DNA of 64,000 nucleotides from Rhodopseudomonas sp. (GTDB lineage: Bacteria > Pseudomonadota > Alphaproteobacteria > Rhizobiales > Xanthobacteraceae), in NCBI RefSeq assembly GCF_013377015.1, contig NZ_JACABA010000003.1, forward strand, positions 62,001 through 126,000, read 5' to 3'. Below the pieces are notes generated by a model. It had not been told where the DNA came from. It was given only the letters and a program-made list of their open reading frames with translations, and searched no databases. This document shows, in pieces, positions 59,157 to 64,000 of the stretch. How positions within the stretch are numbered: position 1 is the stretch's first letter; every line of letters begins with the position of its first letter. A program made the position numbers and the translations under genes.

Positions 59157-60044
59157 ATGCCATCGAAGCTGCTCTCGCGCGACCATCTCGGATTGCTGCT
59201 CGGATTCGTCGGCGTCGCCGTGTTCGGCGGAACCCTGCCGGCCACCCGGATCGCCGTCGCGGCGATCGATCCGCTCGCCCTCACCGCGATGCGCACCGCG
59301 ATCGCGGGATTGTGCGCGCTGGCGCTGCTGATCGCGCTGCGACGGACGCCACCGCCGAAGGCGCTGTGGCCGCAACTGGCGATCGTGACGCTGTGCGTCA
59401 GCGTGCTGTTTCCATTGCTGATGGCGCTGGCGTTGCTCACCGTCGACGCCTCGCATGGCGGCGTGGTGCTCGGGATCTTGCCGATCGCCACCGCGCTGGT
59501 CGCTGTTCTGATTACCCACGAGCGTCCGCGACCGCTGTTCTGGATCGCGTCGATTGCCGGCGCGGCGCTGGTGGTCGCATTCGCCGTACGACAAGGCGGC
59601 GGCACGCTGGCGCTCGGCGACCTGCTGCTGTTCGGCGCCGTGGTCACCTCGGCGATCGGCTACGGCTTTTCCGGGCGGCTCACCGCATCGATGCCGGGCT
59701 GGGAAGTGATCAGCTGGGCGCTGGTGCTGGCCTTGCCGGTGTCGCTGCCCGCGGTGGCGCTGAGGCTGCCGGCGAACCTGTCGGCGATCCCGCTCGCGCC
59801 CTGGCTGGCGCTGCTCTACGTCGCGGTGTTTTCGCAATGGGTCGGATTCTTCGCCTGGAACGCCGGCATGGCGCTGGGCGGCATCGCGCGGGTCTCGCAG
59901 GTGCAATTGCTGCAGCCGTTCATCACCTTCGCGCTGGCGTCAATGTTCAACGGCGAAGCCATCACGCTGCAGATCGTGCTGTTCGCCACCGCAGTGGTTC
60001 TGACGGTGGCGATCGGCACCCGAACGCGGCGGGCGCCAGCCTAG
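59157..60044 (+). CDS. EamA/DMT family transporter
   Basis: The 295-residue protein has ten hydrophobic segments in two EamA repeats, beginning LGLLLGFVGVAVFGGTLPATRIAV. It is probably a metabolite exporter. The ATG at 59157 with a GGGGGG upstream is chosen; the longer frame would translate rnpB. Its TAG stop overlaps the emrB stop at the palindrome CTAG (60041-60044). Confidence 0.85.
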   Translation: MPSKLLSRDHLGLLLGFVGVAVFGGTLPATRIAVAAIDPLALTAMRTAIAGLCALALLIALRRTPPPKALWPQLAIVTLCVSVLFPLLMALALLTVDASHGGVVLGILPIATALVAVLITHERPRPLFWIASIAGAALVVAFAVRQGGGTLALGDLLLFGAVVTSAIGYGFSGRLTASMPGWEVISWALVLALPVSLPAVALRLPANLSAIPLAPWLALLYVAVFSQWVGFFAWNAGMALGGIARVSQVQLLQPFITFALASMFNGEAITLQIVLFATAVVLTVAIGTRTRRAPA

Positions 60045-61657
60045 TGCCCCCCACCTCCGCCCGGCGCCGCCATCGGGTTGGCCGGCTTGGCCAGCAGCAC
60101 CACCAGCGTGGCGAGGCCGAGGTAGAAGAACGTCAGCATGAAGAACGAATCGCCGAAGCTCATCACCACCGCCTGACGATGCACGATCTGGTTGAGCTGC
60201 TTCATCGCCATGGTAGGGGCGTCGCCGAGTCCCTGGAATTTCTGGGTGAACAGGTTCAGCGTCTCGACCGCCTTGGCGTTGGCCCAGGTCACCTTGTCGT
60301 GCAGCCGCGAGATGTGGAAATCGGTGCGGGCGTCGAGCGCGGTGTTCAGCAAGGCCAGCCCGAGCGCGCCGCCGAGATTGCGGGTCAGATTGAACAGTCC
60401 CGAGGCGTTCTTGACCCGCTGCGGCGGCAGTGTACCGAGCGCGATGTTATTGACCGGCACCATCGCCATCATCATGCCGACGCCGCGGAAGATCTGCGGC
60501 CAAAGCAGTTCGTAGAAGTCATAGTCCCGGGTCATCCAGGTCATCTGCCACGTGCCGGTCGCGAACAGGATCAGGCCGAACGCGATCAGCAGCCGCATGT
60601 CGACCTTCTGCATCAGCCGGCCCACCAGCGGCGCGGAACAGAACATCGCCACGCCGGAGATGAACATGGTCTCGCCGATCATCAGCGCGCTGTAGCCGCG
60701 TACTTCGGCGAGGTAACGCGGATACAGATAAGTCAGGCCGTACAGCCCGATGCCGACGCAGAACGAGAACATGCAGCCGAGCGCGAAATTGCGGTTGGTG
60801 AAGGCGCGGATATCGACGATCGGCTCGCGCGCCGTCAGCACCCGCCAGAAGAACAGCACCGCCGAGACCGCGCAGACAATGGCGAAGATGAAGATCGACG
60901 CATCGCTGAACCAGTCGTTGCGCGGCCCTTCCTCGAGCACGTATTCGAGCGAGCCGAGGAAGCCGGCCATGAAGCCGAGGCCCCACCAGTCGAAATGGTT
61001 GAGCAGTTCGAGATGCGGCTCGTCGAAATCGACCAGCGCCAGCACCCCGATGGTGATGCCGATGCCGGGCACCACGTTGATGAAGAACAGCCAGTGCCAC
61101 GACATCAGGTCGGTGATGTAGCCGCCGACGGTGGGGCCGACGGTCGGCGCCAGCGTGGCGACGAGGCCGATGATCGGGCCTACGATGTGGAATTTGCTGC
61201 GCGGAAACACCGTATAGGCCGACGCGAACACCGTCGGGATCATGCCGGCACCCAAGAACCCCTGGATCGCGCGCCACAGGATCATCTGCTCGATCGACGA
61301 GGTGAAGCCGCACATCAGGCTGGCGAAGGTGAAGCCGGCCGCCGAGATCGCGAACAGCATTCGGGTGCCGAGCGCGCGCGACAGGAAGCCGGACAGCGGG
61401 ATCGCGATCACTTCGGCGATCAGATAGGCGGTCTGCACCCACGACACTTCGCTGGCGCTGGCCGACAGTCCGGCCTGGATTTCCGCCAGCGATGCCGAGA
61501 CGATCTGGATGTCCAGGATCGACATGAACATCCCGAACACCATGATCAGAAACGCGAACAGCCGCTTCGGCGCGACGTGTTCGGCCGGCACCGCCATCAC
61601 CGGCGCGCCGGGGATCAGTGCGCGCGCGCCTGGCGTTGCTGTGGTCGCGGTCGCCAT
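60041..61657 (-). CDS. emrB: EmrB/QacA-type DHA2 multidrug efflux transporter
   Basis: The 538-residue, 14-helix MFS pump opens with FLIMVFGMFMSILDIQIVSASLAEI (motif D1) and has PLSGFLSRALGTRMLF (motif A), LWRAIQGFLGAGMIPTVFA and LAPTVGPTVGGYI (motif C). It works with the EmrA adaptor to expel toxic compounds. Its ATG overlaps the emrA stop (61657-61659). The C-terminus is a Gly-rich tail. Confidence 0.92.
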   Translation of the reverse strand: MATATTATPGARALIPGAPVMAVPAEHVAPKRLFAFLIMVFGMFMSILDIQIVSASLAEIQAGLSASASEVSWVQTAYLIAEVIAIPLSGFLSRALGTRMLFAISAAGFTFASLMCGFTSSIEQMILWRAIQGFLGAGMIPTVFASAYTVFPRSKFHIVGPIIGLVATLAPTVGPTVGGYITDLMSWHWLFFINVVPGIGITIGVLALVDFDEPHLELLNHFDWWGLGFMAGFLGSLEYVLEEGPRNDWFSDASIFIFAIVCAVSAVLFFWRVLTAREPIVDIRAFTNRNFALGCMFSFCVGIGLYGLTYLYPRYLAEVRGYSALMIGETMFISGVAMFCSAPLVGRLMQKVDMRLLIAFGLILFATGTWQMTWMTRDYDFYELLWPQIFRGVGMMMAMVPVNNIALGTLPPQRVKNASGLFNLTRNLGGALGLALLNTALDARTDFHISRLHDKVTWANAKAVETLNLFTQKFQGLGDAPTMAMKQLNQIVHRQAVVMSFGDSFFMLTFFYLGLATLVVLLAKPANPMAAPGGGGGH

Positions 61658-62895
61658 CAGGGTTTGGTGTTGACGTGGACGTAGACCGACATGCCGGCAC
61701 GCAGCATGTTTTCCTTGGCGACCTCGGCCGGGACCCGGATCCGCACGGGCACCCGCTGCACGATCTTGGTGAAGTTGCCGGTGGCGTTGTCGGGCGGCAG
61801 CAGCGTGAACACCGCGCCGGCCGCCGGCGACAGGCTTTCCACGGTGCCTTCGATGGCGCGGCTCGAGAAGGCGTCGACCGAGATGTCGACCTTCTGGCCC
61901 GGCTTCAGGCGACGCAGCTGCGTCTCCTTGAAGTTGGCGTCGATATAGACCTCATCGAGCGGCACCACATTGCCGAGCCGCTGTCCGGCCTGGATGAAGT
62001 CGCCGGTGTTGACCAGGCGATTGGAAAAGATGCCGTCGACCGGAGCGCGGACGTTGGTGAACTCCAGATCGCGCTCGGCCTTCGCCAGCGAACTCTGCAG
62101 CTCGAGCAGTTGCGCGCGGGCTTCGCCCTGCTGCGCCTTGGTGACTTCGACGTTGTCGCGCGCGGCATCGAATGCCGCCTGCGCCGCCAGCACCGCCGCG
62201 GCGCTCTGATCGCGGCCGGCCTGCGACACTTCGAAAATCGCGCGCGAAGCAAAGCCCTTGGTGCTGAGTGCCTGCTGGCGATCGAAATCGAGCCCGGCGC
62301 GTTTGGAGGCGGCGTCGGCCGATGTCAGTTGCGCCTTGGCTTGCTCGACCGCGCTTTGCTGCGCGGTGACCTGACGGCCGATCCTCTCGATCGTCGCCTG
62401 CTGGGTGGCGATCTTGGCGCGGGCCGCGTCGACCGCAATACGATAGTCGCCGTCGTCGATCCGGAACACCACGTCGCCGGCATGCACCAGGACATTGTCG
62501 CCCGGAACGATCGCGGCGATATGGCCGGATACGCGAGCACCGAGCGTGGTGTTATTGGCGCGCACATAGGCGTCGTCGGTGCTGACCACGAAGCGGCCGA
62601 CCAGCATATAATCCACGCCATAGGCGATCGCGGCGAGCGCAGCCACCGCGCCCACGCCAAGCAATATCCATTTGCGCTTGCCGGATTTCGGCGCGCCTGC
62701 CGCGGCGGGAGACGCAACGTCCGGCGCGGGTTGCGCGATGGCCGGCGTATTCGGCACCCGCGGCGCAGCCGGCTCATCGTGCGGCAGCTCGCGCAGCAAT
62801 TCGGCATGGGCCAACGAGTCGGCCTCAGCCAGAACGCTGTCGTCGACATCCGGCTCGGGACGAAGGATGCGGGCGGTTTGGTCGCGTCCGGCCAT
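61657..62895 (-). CDS. emrA: EmrA-type membrane fusion protein
   Basis: The 412-residue HlyD-family adaptor has a cytoplasmic N-terminus of about 75 residues, one helix (KWILLGVGAVAALAAIAYGVDY), a biotinyl-lipoyl-like half motif (DDAYVRANNTTLGARVSGHIAAI), a coiled-coil hairpin, and the second half (VRAPVDGIFSNRLVNTGDFI). AGGAGG precedes the ATG at 62895. A perfect palindrome lies upstream (62970-62990). It is transcribed with emrB. Confidence 0.92.
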   Translation of the reverse strand: MAGRDQTARILRPEPDVDDSVLAEADSLAHAELLRELPHDEPAAPRVPNTPAIAQPAPDVASPAAAGAPKSGKRKWILLGVGAVAALAAIAYGVDYMLVGRFVVSTDDAYVRANNTTLGARVSGHIAAIVPGDNVLVHAGDVVFRIDDGDYRIAVDAARAKIATQQATIERIGRQVTAQQSAVEQAKAQLTSADAASKRAGLDFDRQQALSTKGFASRAIFEVSQAGRDQSAAAVLAAQAAFDAARDNVEVTKAQQGEARAQLLELQSSLAKAERDLEFTNVRAPVDGIFSNRLVNTGDFIQAGQRLGNVVPLDEVYIDANFKETQLRRLKPGQKVDISVDAFSSRAIEGTVESLSPAAGAVFTLLPPDNATGNFTKIVQRVPVRIRVPAEVAKENMLRAGMSVYVHVNTKP

Positions 62896-62969
62896 GAAGG
62901 CCTCCTGAATTGGTCGATGGTGAGACTGCTGCGGCGCACCGCGACCTTCCCATTGGTCCTCAAATACCA

Positions 62970-62990
62970 TTGACCGAACGGTTCGGTCAA
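62970..62990. promoter_or_regulatory. Perfect 21-bp palindrome, probable TetR operator
   Basis: Half-sites TTGACCGAAC and GTTCGGTCAA mirror each other around a single G. It lies between divergent emrA and the TetR gene, the classic position of an autoregulatory operator. Confidence 0.8.
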
Positions 62991-63073
62991 GATACTTCTA
63001 TGTGCAGAAGCATACCGAGTCGCCTCTTTCCGAGGCGTTGCACCGCCGATCTTTCAAGGGACAAGCTGAACCA

Positions 63074-63724
63074 ATGGTTGCGAATTCGTCCGCCCTGCTC
63101 TCACCCGCCCCTGACGACGACAGCGCGAAGCGTCGCCAGATTCTGGAGGGCGCCCGCGCGGTGTTTCTCGAACTCGGCTTCGACGGCGCCAGCATGGGCG
63201 AGATCGCGCGCGCCGCCGGCGTCTCGAAAGGGACGCTGTATGTCTACTTCGCCGACAAGGCTTCGCTGTTCACCGCGATTGTCGAACAGGAGAGCATCGC
63301 GCAGGGCATGCTGTCATTCGACTTCGCACCGGAGCGCGACGTCGAGACCACGCTGCGGGGGTTCGGCCTGGCCTATATCCAGCTGCTGTGCACCCCGCGC
63401 GGCGCTTCCGCGATCCGCACCGTGATGGCAATCGCCGAGCGGATGCCCGACATCGGTCGGCGCTACTACGAGCGCGTGATCGCCAACACCGTCGGCCGGT
63501 TCGCGCGCTACCTCGAGGCCCACGTCACATCCGGCACGCTGAGGATCGACGATTGCGAACTCGCCGCCTCGCAGTTCATGCAGATGTGCCAGGCGACGCT
63601 GTTCCTGCCGTTCATCTTCCAGGCCACCGAGCCGCCGTCGGCCGAGCGCATCGAATACGTCGTCGACAGCGCCAGCTGGATGTTCCTGGCGGCCTATCGC
63701 GCGCCGGCCGGCGAGCCGAACTAA
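63074..63724 (+). CDS. TetR/AcrR family transcriptional regulator
   Basis: The 216-residue repressor has an N-terminal helix-turn-helix (RRQILEGARAVFLELGFDGASMGEIARAAGVSKGTLYVYFADK) and a C-terminal ligand domain (AefR-like, with SASWMFLAAY at the end). It probably represses emrAB and itself through the palindrome at 62970-62990. An in-frame ATG at 63002 would add 24 residues; the ATG at 63074 fits the family better, though AAGGGA lies rather far upstream. Its stop overlaps that of the extensin-like gene (63721-63724). Confidence 0.9.
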   Translation: MVANSSALLSPAPDDDSAKRRQILEGARAVFLELGFDGASMGEIARAAGVSKGTLYVYFADKASLFTAIVEQESIAQGMLSFDFAPERDVETTLRGFGLAYIQLLCTPRGASAIRTVMAIAERMPDIGRRYYERVIANTVGRFARYLEAHVTSGTLRIDDCELAASQFMQMCQATLFLPFIFQATEPPSAERIEYVVDSASWMFLAAYRAPAGEPN

Positions 63725-64000
63725 TCGTCGAGATATTCGGACTCGTCGATCAGCTGATTCATGCTGGTCGGCGCGTGTTTGCTGCCCAAAGACCCGGTGA
63801 TTCCCTGCGAATTGCTGGCATAGGGACTGCGCTGCTGGACCCTTGCGGCGATCTCCTCGCCGGGGATAGCGGCCGGCTGGCAGATGATGCGGCGGCTGGT
63901 GCGGCGCATCAGGTCGACGTGAATGTGATCGTAGTGATAGACGTTGGAGCCCGGCGCCAGCACGGTGTTGAACACCCGGCAAGCCGAACCCTGCACGTCG
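63721..64000 (-). CDS. Extensin-like family protein, partial (C-terminus)
   Basis: The frame enters from the right edge and ends at a TAG at 63721-63723. The visible 92 or so residues include the extensin-like_C signature RVFNTVLAPGSNVYHYDHIHVDLMR, whose HxDHIH resembles metallopeptidase zinc sites. The rest is a polar tail (SNSQGITGSLGSKHAPTSMNQ). The N-terminal part, probably with a signal peptide, is outside the window. Confidence 0.8.
   Translation of the reverse strand, partial: DVQGSACRVFNTVLAPGSNVYHYDHIHVDLMRRTSRRIICQPAAIPGEEIAARVQQRSPYASNSQGITGSLGSKHAPTSMNQLIDESEYLDD

Noticed and set aside
59312-61684. A 790-codon open frame across the EamA and emrB genes
   Set aside because: It is a GC-driven shadow with His/Arg/Gln-rich low-complexity translation and no ribosome site.

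Overview
The window is GC-rich, tightly packed DNA from an alphaproteobacterium, most likely of the family Nitrobacteraceae (Bradyrhizobium/Rhodopseudomonas group). The assignment is inference from gene order (sspB-fumC-DUF4169-RHH; one long division and wall cluster running on to lpxC-bamD-recN-ligA), gene style and palindromic repeats typical of that group. The ends fall inside genes: a tctC-type binding protein on the left and an extensin-like protein on the right.

Positions 1-4490 (minus strand) carry a tripartite tricarboxylate transporter (tctB, tctA, a small membrane protein, tctC) and a split chromate-type transporter. Positions 4791-7516 (plus) hold sspB, fumC and two small conserved genes. 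Positions 7601-19773 hold a giant AsmA-family protein, a GlcD/Dld-type flavoprotein, a thioesterase, a UvrD/PcrA helicase translationally coupled to a lone HicB-like protein, a two-gene ABC exporter and an L,D-transpeptidase. Positions 19811-29867 hold a membrane-fused spermidine-synthase-like protein, a phytoene-dehydrogenase-like oxidoreductase, prmA, an M24 aminopeptidase, a Bcr/CflA-type exporter and a DUF1796 protein.

Positions 29883-57099 are one long minus-strand block. In transcription order it reads rsmH-ftsL-ftsI-murE-murF-mraY-murD-ftsW-murG-murC-murB-(GT87-type glycosyltransferase)-ddl-ftsQ-ftsA-ftsZ-lpxC-bamD-recN-ligA. It covers peptidoglycan precursor synthesis, the core divisome, the first committed lipid A step, outer-membrane assembly and DNA repair/ligation. 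Overlapping stops and starts (ATGA, TTGA) suggest translational coupling. No mraZ is visible upstream of rsmH. Positions 57728-60044 (plus) hold a cell-wall amidase, the RNase P RNA and an EamA permease. Positions 60041-63724 hold an EmrB/EmrA-type pump with a divergent TetR regulator and a perfect 21-bp palindrome between them.

Three families of short palindromic repeats are the most unusual content: a pair read in frame inside uvrD, a set flanking a lone GIY-YIG nuclease gene wedged between ligA and recN, and a MITE-like element splitting ftsW from murD. A helically phased run of DnaA-box-like 9-mers lies at 24031-24062. No tRNA, CRISPR array or intact insertion sequence was seen.
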